A model generated the notes under the pieces. It did not search any database and was not told the DNA's origin. It saw nothing but the letters and a program-made list of their open reading frames with translations. 64,000 nucleotides of DNA from Nocardia sp. NBC_01329 (GTDB lineage Bacteria; Actinomycetota; Actinomycetes; Mycobacteriales; Mycobacteriaceae). The translations under genes were made by a program, and so were the position numbers. Each line of letters opens with the position of its first letter. The first letter of the stretch is position 1. The DNA lies in the NCBI RefSeq assembly GCF_035956715.1, contig NZ_CP108381.1:1736001-1800000 (forward strand), written 5' to 3'. Below, piece by piece: positions 8,498 through 16,833 of this stretch.

Positions 8498-9451
8498 ATG
8501 GACGAGCTGATGAGGCGGACGCTGCGCGTCCAGCAGAAGACCTGGGAAGCCGATGGCGTCATCAGCGTCACGCTGGCCGACCCGGCCGGTGCCGAGTTGC
8601 CCAGCTGGGAACCAGGTGCGCACCTCGCATTGCACCTGCCGAACGGGCTCGTCCGGGAATATTCGCTCTGCTCGGATCCGGCGGACCGGTCGCGGTGGAC
8701 CGTGGCAGTGCTGCGTAAGCCGGATTCTCGGGGCGGCAGCACCTATATCCACGACCTCCTGCCGGTCGGCGGGCTCCTCGAGGTCGAGGGGCCCCGCCAG
8801 AACTTCGCGCTCGGCGTCGCGGCCCGGCACATCCTGGTCGCGGGCGGGATCGGAATCACTCCGATCCTCTCGATGGTGCGCAACCTGCATCGCGACGGCG
8901 CGAACTGGACGCTGCTCTACACCGGACGATCCCGGTCGACGATGGCGTTTCTCGACGAGATCGACTCCCTGCCCGCCGACCGCGTGACGATCCACGCGGA
9001 CGACGCGGCAGCGGGTCGATACCCCGACCTGGACGGGCTGCTCGGGGATATCGACGACGATGTCGTGGCCTACTGCTGCGGCCCCGAGTCGTTGATGACC
9101 GCCTGCTCCGGCGCGCTGGCCGACCCCGGACAGTTGCGTATCGAGCGGTTCAAAGCACCCGAACCGATCACGACCGGCGCCGACACCGCCTTCGACGTGG
9201 TCCTGGCCGGCAGCGGTCGGCGGATCCCGGTCGGCCCGGATGTCTCGGTCCTGAGTGCGCTGCACAACGCCGGTGTACCGGTCGAGAGCTCGTGTACCGA
9301 AGGTATCTGCGGGACCTGTGAGGTCGGCGTCGTCAAGGGCGACATCGAACACCGGGACTTCCTGCTCTCACCCGAGGAACAGCAGACGGGTGCCACCATG
9401 TTCGTCTGCGTCTCCCGCTGCCGCTCCGCCGAACTCGTCCTCGACCTGTAA
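8498..9451 (+). CDS. Phthalate-dioxygenase-type reductase (FMN, NADH, 2Fe-2S)
   Basis: A 317-residue PDR/VanB-family oxidoreductase. Domains in order are an FMN-binding barrel (motif REYSLCSDP near residues 49-57), an NAD-binding domain (AGGIGITPILSM near 116-127), and a C-terminal plant-type ferredoxin domain with cysteines at CTEGICGTCEVG near 267-278 plus a final FVCVSRC. This architecture supplies electrons to Rieske oxygenases. The obvious partner is the Rieske alpha subunit at 15410-16495, 6 kb downstream in the same gene string. It is a one-protein reductase, so no separate ferredoxin is needed. Confidence 0.9.
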   Translation: MDELMRRTLRVQQKTWEADGVISVTLADPAGAELPSWEPGAHLALHLPNGLVREYSLCSDPADRSRWTVAVLRKPDSRGGSTYIHDLLPVGGLLEVEGPRQNFALGVAARHILVAGGIGITPILSMVRNLHRDGANWTLLYTGRSRSTMAFLDEIDSLPADRVTIHADDAAAGRYPDLDGLLGDIDDDVVAYCCGPESLMTACSGALADPGQLRIERFKAPEPITTGADTAFDVVLAGSGRRIPVGPDVSVLSALHNAGVPVESSCTEGICGTCEVGVVKGDIEHRDFLLSPEEQQTGATMFVCVSRCRSAELVLDL

Positions 9452-9479
9452 CCGGCCACCCTCGAAAGAAAGGTCGATC

Positions 9480-10463
9480 ATGCGTTTCTCCGGAACACCG
9501 GTCTGCGCTCTCCGGGCGTTGCGGTCGGTATCGGTCACGGTGCCCGACCCGGCCCGTTCGCGCGACTTCTACCATGAAGCCTGGGGTCTGAGCACCGTCG
9601 ACGAAGACGGTGACACCTTCTGGCTGCGTGCCACGGGCAGCGAGCACCACGTGCTGCAACTGCGCGCCGGCACCGGCAACGCACTGGACCGGATATCGTT
9701 CGCGCTCGGGACGCCGCGCGAGGTCGACGACGCGGCCCGCGCCCTGCAGAAGCTCGGCATCCCCCTCCTGCGCGAGCCCGGCAGGCTCGATGACGCAGGC
9801 GGTGGCTACGGTCTGCAACTCATCGATCCGGAGGGCCGCTGCCTCGAACTGTCCGCCGATACGTTCGCCGTGTCCGCGCGGGAACCGGCAGGTCGCCGGG
9901 CGATTCCCCGCAAGCTCGCCCATATCGTGCTCAACACCAGCGATATCGATCGCACTGCGGACTTCTACACCCAGGTGCTCGGCATGCGGATCTCGGACTG
10001 GTCCGAACACCAGATGACCTTTCTGCGTTGTAATTCCGACCATCACGTCATCGCGCTGAACCAGGCCGAATTCCCCTCGATCAACCACGTGGCCTACGAG
10101 ATGGAGAGTCTCGACCACTTCATGCGTGGTCTCGGCAGCCTCCAGCGCAGCGGCATCGTCCCGCAGTGGGGTCCCGGCCGACACGGACCGGGCGACAACA
10201 CCTTCTCGTACTTCACCGATCCGGCCGGGCTGGTCTGTGAGTACACCTCCGAAGTGGCCCAGATCGACGAAGACCGTTGGCTGTGCCGGACCTGGAAGCG
10301 TACGCCCGAACTCTCCGACCAGTGGGGTACCGCGGGTCCGCCGACGACCACGGTCCGCGCGGCGATGGCCGGAGTACCCGACCTCGGGCACCGCGCCCGC
10401 GTCACTCCCGGCATCGACGACTATTTCTACGGGGGCAGTGATATGTGGAGGGTGCGGCCGTGA
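9480..10463 (+). CDS. Two-domain extradiol ring-cleavage dioxygenase (VOC superfamily)
   Basis: A 327-residue type I extradiol dioxygenase-like protein with two glyoxalase/VOC domains. All three predicted Fe(II) ligands are present in the C-terminal domain: the histidine of KLAHIVLN near residue 145, the histidine of INHVAYE near 205, and the glutamate of VCEYTSE near 253. This matches the His-His-Glu triad of 2,3-dihydroxybiphenyl 1,2-dioxygenase and catechol 2,3-dioxygenase relatives. The ATG at 9480 follows GAAAGAAAGG. The gene overlaps a probable meta-cleavage hydrolase. The substrate is presumably a catechol, aminophenol or hydroxypyridine-like diol made upstream in the pathway. Confidence 0.85.
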   Translation: MRFSGTPVCALRALRSVSVTVPDPARSRDFYHEAWGLSTVDEDGDTFWLRATGSEHHVLQLRAGTGNALDRISFALGTPREVDDAARALQKLGIPLLREPGRLDDAGGGYGLQLIDPEGRCLELSADTFAVSAREPAGRRAIPRKLAHIVLNTSDIDRTADFYTQVLGMRISDWSEHQMTFLRCNSDHHVIALNQAEFPSINHVAYEMESLDHFMRGLGSLQRSGIVPQWGPGRHGPGDNTFSYFTDPAGLVCEYTSEVAQIDEDRWLCRTWKRTPELSDQWGTAGPPTTTVRAAMAGVPDLGHRARVTPGIDDYFYGGSDMWRVRP

Positions 10464-11290
10464 CCGTCACGGCCGAGCCGGCTGCCCAGGTGGACCGATG
10501 GGTTTCGGCACAGGGGATCTCGCTCGAGGTCCGCGGTGCGGGTGATCCGGTGCTGCTCCTGCACGGCATCGGCGGCAGCGCCGCGGCCTGCGGGGCGCTG
10601 GCCGAGGTGCTGAGCTCGCATGGCTACCGCACGTATTGCTGGGACGCGCCGGGATACGGGCGGTCCGCCGATCCGGCACCGAGCTCGGACGGATCCACCG
10701 AGCGCTGTGACCACGGCGTGGTGGTCGCGGACCTGATCGCCGAGCTCGGTGCCGAGCCGATACATCTGCTCGGCACGTCGTGGGGTGGGGTGATCGCGAC
10801 CGCGGTCGCCGCCGCGAATCCGGCGGCGGTCCGTTCGCTCGTACTGGCCGACAGCACCCGCGGCTCGGGGGTGAACCAGCAGCGGGCGCAGGGGATGCGG
10901 GCACGGATCGGTGAACTGCGTGAACTCGGCGGACCGGCGTTCGCCGCGGCCCGGGCAGGACGGCTGGTCTCGACCGCCTGCGACGCCGGGATCGCGCGCG
11001 CGGTGGAGTCCGATATGGCGCGAGTCCGCCTGCCGGGCTACGCCGCCGCCGCCGAATTCATGGCCCGCACCGATACCGGGCCGAGCCTGGCCGCAGTGGC
11101 GGCACCCACGCTGGTGCTGGTCGGGGCGGACGACATCGTCACCGGCGTCGACGAATCCCGGTTGCTCGCCGACGCGATTCCAGGAGCGCGCTTCGGGCTG
11201 ATCCTGGACGCCGGTCATGCGGCAGTGCAGGAGAAGCCGGTCGAGACGGCCGCGCACATCCTGCGGTTCTGGAAGGAACTGGGCGAATGA
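10460..11290 (+). CDS. Alpha/beta hydrolase, probable meta-cleavage-product hydrolase
   Basis: A 276-residue alpha/beta hydrolase. The oxyanion region HGIGGSAAA is near residue 35, the nucleophile elbow LLGTSWGG is near 106, the acid lies in VGADDIVTG and the histidine in DAGHAAVQEKP near the C-terminus. I place the start at the GTG at 10460, which overlaps the dioxygenase stop (GTGA) and has GGAGGG seven bases upstream, rather than the in-frame GTG at 10445. Hydrolases of this kind cleave the C-C bond of extradiol products (BphD/XylF-like) or act on amides. The coupling to the dioxygenase supports the former. Confidence 0.85.
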   Translation: MTVTAEPAAQVDRWVSAQGISLEVRGAGDPVLLLHGIGGSAAACGALAEVLSSHGYRTYCWDAPGYGRSADPAPSSDGSTERCDHGVVVADLIAELGAEPIHLLGTSWGGVIATAVAAANPAAVRSLVLADSTRGSGVNQQRAQGMRARIGELRELGGPAFAAARAGRLVSTACDAGIARAVESDMARVRLPGYAAAAEFMARTDTGPSLAAVAAPTLVLVGADDIVTGVDESRLLADAIPGARFGLILDAGHAAVQEKPVETAAHILRFWKELGE

Positions 11291-12027
11291 GCAGACTGAT
11301 CGTGGTCACCGGAGCGGGCCGTGGGCTGGGTTTCGCGATCGCCGAGCGGCTGGCCGCCGCGGGCGACCGGGTCGTCATCGCGGAGATGCGCGCCGAGCTG
11401 GCCGAAAGTGCGCAGAATTCGCTGCGGGACAAGGGGTACGACGTCACCTCGGTGGTCACCGATATCGCCGACCGTGATTCGGTGGTGGCCCTCGCGGACA
11501 AGGCGCAGGCCCTGGGCGGCGCGGACGCGCTGGTCAACAATGCGGCGCTCGCCGACGGTGTCGGGGGTGACGCGTTCTGGGAACTCGATGAGGGGTTCTT
11601 CCAGAAGGTGATGACCGTCAATACGTTCGGGACCTGGCTGGTCAGCAAGCATCTCTTCGCCCAGCTGGTGCGCGGCGGCGGCGGCGCCATCGTGAACATC
11701 GCCTCCGACGCCGCCCTGTACGGCTCGCCGCGCCTGGTGCACTATGTCGGCTCCAAGGGCGCGGTCATGGCGATGACCCGCACGATGGCCCGCGACGGGG
11801 GCCCGCACGGGCTGCGGGTCAACGCCGTCGCACCCGGTTTGACCCGGGTCGAGGCGACGGCCACGGTGCCGGCGTCACGTTATCGGCTCTATGCCGACAA
11901 CCAGGTCCTGTCCCGCGAACAGACCCCGGACGATGTCGCGGGCACGGTGCAGTTCCTGCTGTCGGACGCGGCGAGTTACCTGACCGGCCAGACTCTGGTG
12001 GTCGACGGCGGGTTCGTCATGAACTGA
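11287..12027 (+). CDS. Short-chain dehydrogenase/reductase
   Basis: A 246-residue classical SDR. The cofactor motif TGAGRGLG sits at residues 9-16, NNAALADG near 85, the catalytic serine in IASDAAL near 137, and Tyr-x3-Lys in HYVGSKGAV near 152-160. The full triad is present, unlike in the SDR that follows. The start overlaps the hydrolase stop (ATGA). An acidic residue after beta-2 (AEMRAE) suggests NAD(H) preference. The substrate cannot be told from sequence; it is likely a hydroxy or dihydrodiol intermediate of the pathway, for instance the cis-dihydrodiol made by the Rieske oxygenase. Confidence 0.88.
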   Translation: MSRLIVVTGAGRGLGFAIAERLAAAGDRVVIAEMRAELAESAQNSLRDKGYDVTSVVTDIADRDSVVALADKAQALGGADALVNNAALADGVGGDAFWELDEGFFQKVMTVNTFGTWLVSKHLFAQLVRGGGGAIVNIASDAALYGSPRLVHYVGSKGAVMAMTRTMARDGGPHGLRVNAVAPGLTRVEATATVPASRYRLYADNQVLSREQTPDDVAGTVQFLLSDAASYLTGQTLVVDGGFVMN

Positions 12028-12077
12028 CCGTTTCCGGAATTTCCGAAACCATCCCCGCACAAGGAGACCGACCCTCG

Positions 12078-12866
12078 ATGGATCTGCAACTGACCGACCG
12101 TACCGTGGTGGTCACCGGCGCGAGCTCCGGTGTCGGATTGGCGACCACACGGATGCTGATCGCCGAGGGCGCCCGGATCGCCGCCTGCGCCCGCGATCTG
12201 GACCGGTTACGGGCCGCGATCGACTCGATCGACAATGTCGATCCCGACAGGATCCACCTGGCCTCCTGCGATGTCACCGACCGCGGCGAGGTCGAATCCT
12301 TCATCGGTTCCGCCGCCGAGCATTTCGGCGGTATCGAAGGGCTGGTGTGCAATGCCGGACGCTCCCTCATGGCGCCGCTCTCGCAGACCACCGACGAGCA
12401 GATCCGCGCGGAATTCGACCTGAAGATCTTCGGCTCGTGGAATCCGGTGCGCGCGGCCCGCCCACTGCTCGCTGCCGCGGACCGCGGCGCCGTCGTCAAC
12501 GTCAACGCGATCCTCTCCCGCCAGCCGGAACCTCGCCTGGCCGTCACGTCGGCCGCGCGGGCCGCGCTGCTCAACCTCACCCATTCCATGGCCGAGGAGC
12601 TTGCCGCGGACGGGACCCGAGTGAACTCGGTGCTGCTCGGGCTCGTCGACACCGGCCAGTGGCGCCGCCGTTTCGAGACCTCGGGGACCGCGCTCGACTA
12701 CACCGCGTGGAGCGCGGAGATCGCCGCCGACCGCGGTATCGCGCTGGGCCGATTCGGCACGGCCGACGAGGTCGCGTTCCACATCGTCACCCTGCTCTCA
12801 CCACTGAGCGGATACACCACCGGCACCAGCATCGACGTCGGCGGTGGCGTCGGCCGATACATCTGA
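12078..12866 (+). CDS. SDR-fold protein with substituted catalytic triad
   Basis: A 262-residue SDR-family protein. The cofactor motif TGASSGVG (residues 14-21) and NAG (near 94) are normal. At the active site the normal Tyr-x3-Lys is replaced: aligned to the preceding SDR, LAVTSAARAAL carries Thr for Tyr and Arg for Lys, and the catalytic Ser position in NVNAILS is Ala. A subgroup of SDRs has this TSAAR signature, so the change is probably a family trait rather than decay. It may bind NAD(P)H with a different chemistry or act as a partner. It has its own ribosome site (ACAAGGAGA) and a 50-base gap upstream. Confidence 0.85.
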   Translation: MDLQLTDRTVVVTGASSGVGLATTRMLIAEGARIAACARDLDRLRAAIDSIDNVDPDRIHLASCDVTDRGEVESFIGSAAEHFGGIEGLVCNAGRSLMAPLSQTTDEQIRAEFDLKIFGSWNPVRAARPLLAAADRGAVVNVNAILSRQPEPRLAVTSAARAALLNLTHSMAEELAADGTRVNSVLLGLVDTGQWRRRFETSGTALDYTAWSAEIAADRGIALGRFGTADEVAFHIVTLLSPLSGYTTGTSIDVGGGVGRYI

Positions 12867-12916
12867 CCATCAGCCCGGCGGATCCGCCGTTCCCAGATCT
12901 CTCCGGAGGACACACC

Positions 12917-14593
12917 ATGACGACCACCGACAGGCCCGGCGCGAAGGAGCCCACCGGCGGCGATGTGCTCGTCGCTGTCATGCGCAGGCACGGCATCGAC
13001 ACCGCGTTCGGCGTGATCAGCATCCACAATCTGCCCCTCGTCGAAGCGGTGGCGCGGGAGCTGAAGTTCGTGGAGATGCGCCACGAGGCGGCGGTGGTCA
13101 ACGCCGCCGACGGGTACGCGCGCGCGACCGGAAAGATCGGTATCGCGATCACCAGCACGGGTACCGGCGCCGGTAACGCCGCGGGCTCCATGCTCGAAGC
13201 ACTGACCGCCGGTAGCCGGGTGCTGCACGTGACCGGCCAGATCGAGAGCGAGTACCTGGGCTCCGGCGGGTCGACGCGGGGCGTTATCCACGAGGTGCCC
13301 AAACAACTGCAGATGCTCGACGCCGTCTCCCGCTATGCGGCGACCATAGAACGGGCAGAAGATGTCGAAGCGGATCTGGAAACCGCTATCGCCCATATCC
13401 TCGCCGCTCCGCAGGGCCCGGCCAGCGTCGAATGGCCCTCGGATCTGCAATATCTGGCGCATCCGGCCGATCAGCGCGGGTACGAGCCGCCGGCTTTCGA
13501 TACGCCGGTACCCGACAGCGCCGCGATCGCCGAGGCCGTCGCGTTGCTCTCGGCGGCCGAGCGTCCCCTGCTCTGGGTAGGTGGGGGAGCGGCCGGCGCG
13601 AAGACCGAGCTGGCCGTCCTGCTGCACACTCTCGGGGCAGGCTTGCTGACCAGCAATTCGGGGCGGGCGATCGTGCCCGAGGACGACGCGCTGGTGATCG
13701 GGAATTTCGCGTCCGCGCCGGAGGTCGCGCCGCTGCTCGCGGAGGCCGATCTGCTGCTGTCGATCGGTACCCACTTCCGCTCCAACGAGACCAAGAGCTA
13801 CCACCTCCGGTTACCTGTCACTCAGATCCAGATAGATGTGGATCCGGCGTCCATCGGCCGGATCTATCCGGCGAAGGTCGGCATCGTCGGGGATGCCGCG
13901 ACAACCCTGGCCGCGATCAACGACGGCCTGACGAGCACGTCGGTGGATCCGGGGTGGTCAGCACGGGTCACCGACACCAGGGTGGCGGTTCGCGCGGCGC
14001 TCGCGGCCTATATCGGCGGCTACGCCGAGATCTGCGAAGGGATGCGGTCGGTACTGCCACGCGAATCCGTGGTGGCGCGCGATGTGACCATCCCCTCCAG
14101 CCAGTGGGGCAATCGATTGCTCCCGTTCTACGAACGCGAGACCAATATCTTCCCCCTCGGCGGTGGTATCGGGCAGGGACTGGCCATGGGGATCGGTGCC
14201 GCGCTCGGTCGGCCCGAGGTGCCGACCGCCGTTGTCGCCGGGGACGGCGGCCTCGCCGTGCACCTCGGCGAACTCGCCTCGCTCGCCGGCAGCGGTGCGT
14301 GGTGTGTCGTGGTGATCTTCAACGACGGCGGCTACGGCGTACTGCGGAATATGCAGGAGGCCAACGGTTTCGACCGATCGGGAGTCGACCTGTTCACGCC
14401 TCGGTTCGATCTGCTCGCGGCCGCGCTCGATATTCCCTACACCCTGGTCCAGGGCTCCGGACGTTTCGAGCGGGCGTTCGCGGACGCGGTGGCGACGCGC
14501 GGTCCGGCGATCGTCGAGGTCGATGTCGCGGCGGTCGAACCGCCGCCCGGCCCGTTCACCCCACCTGTGCACATCCCGGTTCGGCAGGGCTGA
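12917..14593 (+). CDS. Thiamine-diphosphate-dependent enzyme (acetolactate synthase/decarboxylase family)
   Basis: A 558-residue three-domain ThDP enzyme. The cofactor-activating glutamate is in RHEAAVVNAADGYAR near residue 55. The ThDP/Mg motif begins GDGGLAVHLGEL near 442 and ends FNDGGYG near 470, with the expected spacing. Family members ligate or decarboxylate 2-oxoacids (acetolactate synthase, benzoylformate decarboxylase, oxalyl-CoA decarboxylase, MenD). Lower-pathway cleavage or decarboxylation of a 2-oxoacid from ring opening would fit the setting. The ATG at 12917 follows CGGAGGA; a longer upstream reading frame is a shadow of the SDR gene. Confidence 0.88.
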   Translation: MTTTDRPGAKEPTGGDVLVAVMRRHGIDTAFGVISIHNLPLVEAVARELKFVEMRHEAAVVNAADGYARATGKIGIAITSTGTGAGNAAGSMLEALTAGSRVLHVTGQIESEYLGSGGSTRGVIHEVPKQLQMLDAVSRYAATIERAEDVEADLETAIAHILAAPQGPASVEWPSDLQYLAHPADQRGYEPPAFDTPVPDSAAIAEAVALLSAAERPLLWVGGGAAGAKTELAVLLHTLGAGLLTSNSGRAIVPEDDALVIGNFASAPEVAPLLAEADLLLSIGTHFRSNETKSYHLRLPVTQIQIDVDPASIGRIYPAKVGIVGDAATTLAAINDGLTSTSVDPGWSARVTDTRVAVRAALAAYIGGYAEICEGMRSVLPRESVVARDVTIPSSQWGNRLLPFYERETNIFPLGGGIGQGLAMGIGAALGRPEVPTAVVAGDGGLAVHLGELASLAGSGAWCVVVIFNDGGYGVLRNMQEANGFDRSGVDLFTPRFDLLAAALDIPYTLVQGSGRFERAFADAVATRGPAIVEVDVAAVEPPPGPFTPPVHIPVRQG

Positions 14594-14597
14594 TCCG

Positions 14598-15188
14598 ATG
14601 ACCGGCGACGAATGGGACGATGACACTCCGGCGCACGCGCTGGTGTGCCTGCACGCCGGACCGGATCCGGCGCGCTGGTTCGCCGATCAGGTCGCGGCGC
14701 TCGGCGCGATCGCCCACCGGTGCCGCCCGCTGGATCCGGCCGACCCGGAGTGCGTCGACGCCTGGGTGAACGAGGTCGCGTCCGCCGTGACCGCCCTGGG
14801 TCACGGCCGCGTGCACCTCCTGGCCACGGGCACCACGGCATTCGGTGCCCTCGCCCTCGCCGCCCGGCGTCCGGCGCTGGTCACCGGCCTCGTGCTCGGT
14901 GACCCGCGGGTCGACCCGGCCGCTCCCGGGTACGACGAACTCCTGGCGCAGGTGGCCGCCCCGAGCCTGGTCATCGCCTCGGTCCCCGACGAGCGGGTGG
15001 ATATCGCGCAAGCGCAGAGCATCGCCGGTGGAATCGATAACGGTGTGTTCGTCGTCATCGACGGCGGCACGGTCCCGGCCCACCGCGAACGCGCCGCCTC
15101 GTTCAACGAATGGGTCACCGCGTTCACCATCATCGCCGAAGGTCTCGATGCCATGGCATCGCAGCGACAGGAGAAAACCAATGCCTGA
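14598..15188 (+). CDS. Alpha/beta-hydrolase-like protein without nucleophile serine
   Basis: A 196-residue protein whose strand-helix pattern resembles a shortened alpha/beta hydrolase: an N-terminal strand with ALVCLHAGPD, then RVHLLATGTTAFGALAL at the position of the nucleophile elbow, where Thr-Thr replaces the Gly-x-Ser-x-Gly serine. The cap domain is absent and only a late SFNEWVTAF helix remains. It starts 4 bases after the ThDP enzyme stop and overlaps the next small gene, so it is probably expressed. It may be a non-catalytic partner or a degenerate paralogue of the hydrolase at 10460. Family assignment is tentative. Confidence 0.6.
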   Translation: MTGDEWDDDTPAHALVCLHAGPDPARWFADQVAALGAIAHRCRPLDPADPECVDAWVNEVASAVTALGHGRVHLLATGTTAFGALALAARRPALVTGLVLGDPRVDPAAPGYDELLAQVAAPSLVIASVPDERVDIAQAQSIAGGIDNGVFVVIDGGTVPAHRERAASFNEWVTAFTIIAEGLDAMASQRQEKTNA

Positions 15189-15408
15189 AAAAGCCGCGCA
15201 CTACCTCGCGCCCGATCAGACACACCCCGAACCGATCAGCCCCTACGAGACCAAGCTGTCCGGTTCGATCATGGAGGTTTTCGGCCGGGGCACCCACGAC
15301 CTGCCCGGACTGATCGCGGGACTGAACGAACTGGGGCTGCACGCTCCCGACGGGCAGGCCTGGAACGAGCACAATTTCCGCGCCGAGATGCGACGACTGG
15401 GAGACTGA
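15181..15408 (+). CDS. Small recombinase-like helix-turn-helix protein
   Basis: A 75-residue protein. The C-terminal half (LIAGLNELGLHAPDGQAWNEHNF) has the length and pattern of the helix-turn-helix found in serine-recombinase C-termini (new-gene-order 'recombinase-like HTH' domains). As I recall it, such small proteins sit next to Rieske oxygenase genes in other actinobacteria and proteobacteria. It is squeezed between its neighbours: its start overlaps the previous gene by 8 bases and the oxygenase starts 1 base after its stop. It is probably an accessory or assembly protein of the oxygenase or a local regulator. There is no direct evidence of DNA binding. Confidence 0.6.
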   Translation: MPEKAAHYLAPDQTHPEPISPYETKLSGSIMEVFGRGTHDLPGLIAGLNELGLHAPDGQAWNEHNFRAEMRRLGD

Positions 15409-15409
15409 G

Positions 15410-16495
15410 ATGACCACCGCCACCACATCCGCCCCGACCGCGACCGGCGGTCCGAAGAAACGCGCGGTCGGCGTCCGCAAGGATATGACCGCCGCCGATA
15501 TAGCCGCCACCGGGCTGCGCGACCGGTGGTATCCGATCCTGCCGTCGCGCATGGTGCGCCCGGGCGAGTCCAAGAAGGTCACCCGGCTGTCCGTCGACTG
15601 GGTGCTCTTCCGGGACCCGCGGGGGACCGTTCATATGCTCGAGGACCGCTGCCCGCATCGCAGCGCTCCATTGTCGGTCGGCCAGCACCTCGGCGACCGG
15701 CTCGCCTGCAAGTACCACGGCGTCCAGGTGGACGGCTCCGGCACCGTCGTATCCGTGCCCGGTATGCCCGGCTGCGCCCTCGAGGGTAAACAGGCGACAG
15801 TGTCCTTGCAGGTTGTCGAGGCCGCCGACACCATCTTCGCGTTCGTCCCGCTGACCCGGGATTCCGAGCCGACCCCGTTCGTCCTGCCGGACCGGCTCAC
15901 CGACGAGGCAGTCTCCTGGTTCCCGAACTTCGCCGAGTGGGCCGGACCCTGGCGCTTCTATATGGACAATGTCCTCGATCCGATGCACGGTGCGTTCCTG
16001 CACCGCGATTCGCATTCGATGTTCGGCGGTGACACCTCGGCTCGCTTCCGGATCCGGGAGACCGACCGCGGCTTCTTCTTCGAGAAGACCGATCAGGTCG
16101 GCGTGAATTTCGACTGGGTCGAGTACGTGCGCGGATCCATGGACTACGTCGACCTGGAGATCCCCTACGCCCCGAACGCCGGCCCCGGCGGCGTATTCGG
16201 CATCGTTGGCATGGCCACGCCGATCGACGCCGACAACTCCGCGATCTTCCACTGGCGCACCCGCCGGGTAGCCGGCTGGGAGCGTGAAGTGTGGCGCTTC
16301 CTGTACCGCACCCGGCTCGAGGCCCGGCACTGGGAGGTGCTCGAACAGGACCGCGAGGTGCTCGAGGCGCTGGCCGCCGACGCCGATCACGAGGAGCACC
16401 TGTATCAGCACGACCTCGGTGTCTCGCGTATCCGCCGCATCTACCGGGCGGACGCGAAGAAGCAGGCGGCGATTCTGGCGGGCGCACCGGTATGA
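15410..16495 (+). CDS. Rieske non-heme iron oxygenase, alpha subunit
   Basis: A 361-residue ring-hydroxylating oxygenase of the short, phthalate/vanillate demethylase type, usually an alpha-3 trimer. The Rieske cluster ligands are CPHR near residue 80 and CKYHG near 100. The mononuclear iron site is DPMHGAFLH near 189-197, preceded by the bridging aspartate region NVLDP. An N-terminal stretch of about 25 residues is Thr/Ala-rich. No beta subunit is encoded nearby, in line with the family. The reductase at 8498-9451 is the probable electron donor. Reactions of this group include dihydroxylation, monohydroxylation and O- or N-demethylation, and the substrate is unknown. Confidence 0.92.
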   Translation: MTTATTSAPTATGGPKKRAVGVRKDMTAADIAATGLRDRWYPILPSRMVRPGESKKVTRLSVDWVLFRDPRGTVHMLEDRCPHRSAPLSVGQHLGDRLACKYHGVQVDGSGTVVSVPGMPGCALEGKQATVSLQVVEAADTIFAFVPLTRDSEPTPFVLPDRLTDEAVSWFPNFAEWAGPWRFYMDNVLDPMHGAFLHRDSHSMFGGDTSARFRIRETDRGFFFEKTDQVGVNFDWVEYVRGSMDYVDLEIPYAPNAGPGGVFGIVGMATPIDADNSAIFHWRTRRVAGWEREVWRFLYRTRLEARHWEVLEQDREVLEALAADADHEEHLYQHDLGVSRIRRIYRADAKKQAAILAGAPV

Positions 16496-16833
16496 GCCCG
16501 GCCCGGGCGGATCCCACCGATGTCATGATGCTGACCGTGTTCCTGCGACACGACCAGTCGCAGAACCTGGAACAGATTCAGGGCAAGCTCGACGATGCCG
16601 GCTGGTGGCAGCACTTTCCCCCGGCGGGCTGCGAGGTGGTCTCCTGGGTCGTCGCGATGGGGGTGGGACAGATCGTGACGCTGCGGCTACCGGCAGCGTC
16701 GCTCGCCACCGTCAATGTGGAACTGGAACGGCGGGCGTGGGGTGTGTTCCACACCGACTTCTACCCGACCTATGACTTCGTGCCGGTACGCGAGCGGCTG
16801 ACCCGCGATTCCGACGAGCGGCGCAGCGAATGA
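16492..16833 (+). CDS. Small conserved protein next to Rieske oxygenase, function unknown
   Basis: A 113-residue protein translated through an ATGA overlap with the oxygenase and another with the RidA-like gene. The sequence (MMLTVFLRHDQSQNLEQIQ, then a GCEVVSWVVAMGVGQIVTLRLP core) suggests a small alpha/beta ferredoxin-like fold of the kind seen in EthD or muconolactone-isomerase-like dimers. I cannot name the family with confidence. Its tight position makes it a likely pathway or accessory component of the oxygenase rather than a stray gene. Confidence 0.7.
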   Translation: MSPARADPTDVMMLTVFLRHDQSQNLEQIQGKLDDAGWWQHFPPAGCEVVSWVVAMGVGQIVTLRLPAASLATVNVELERRAWGVFHTDFYPTYDFVPVRERLTRDSDERRSE

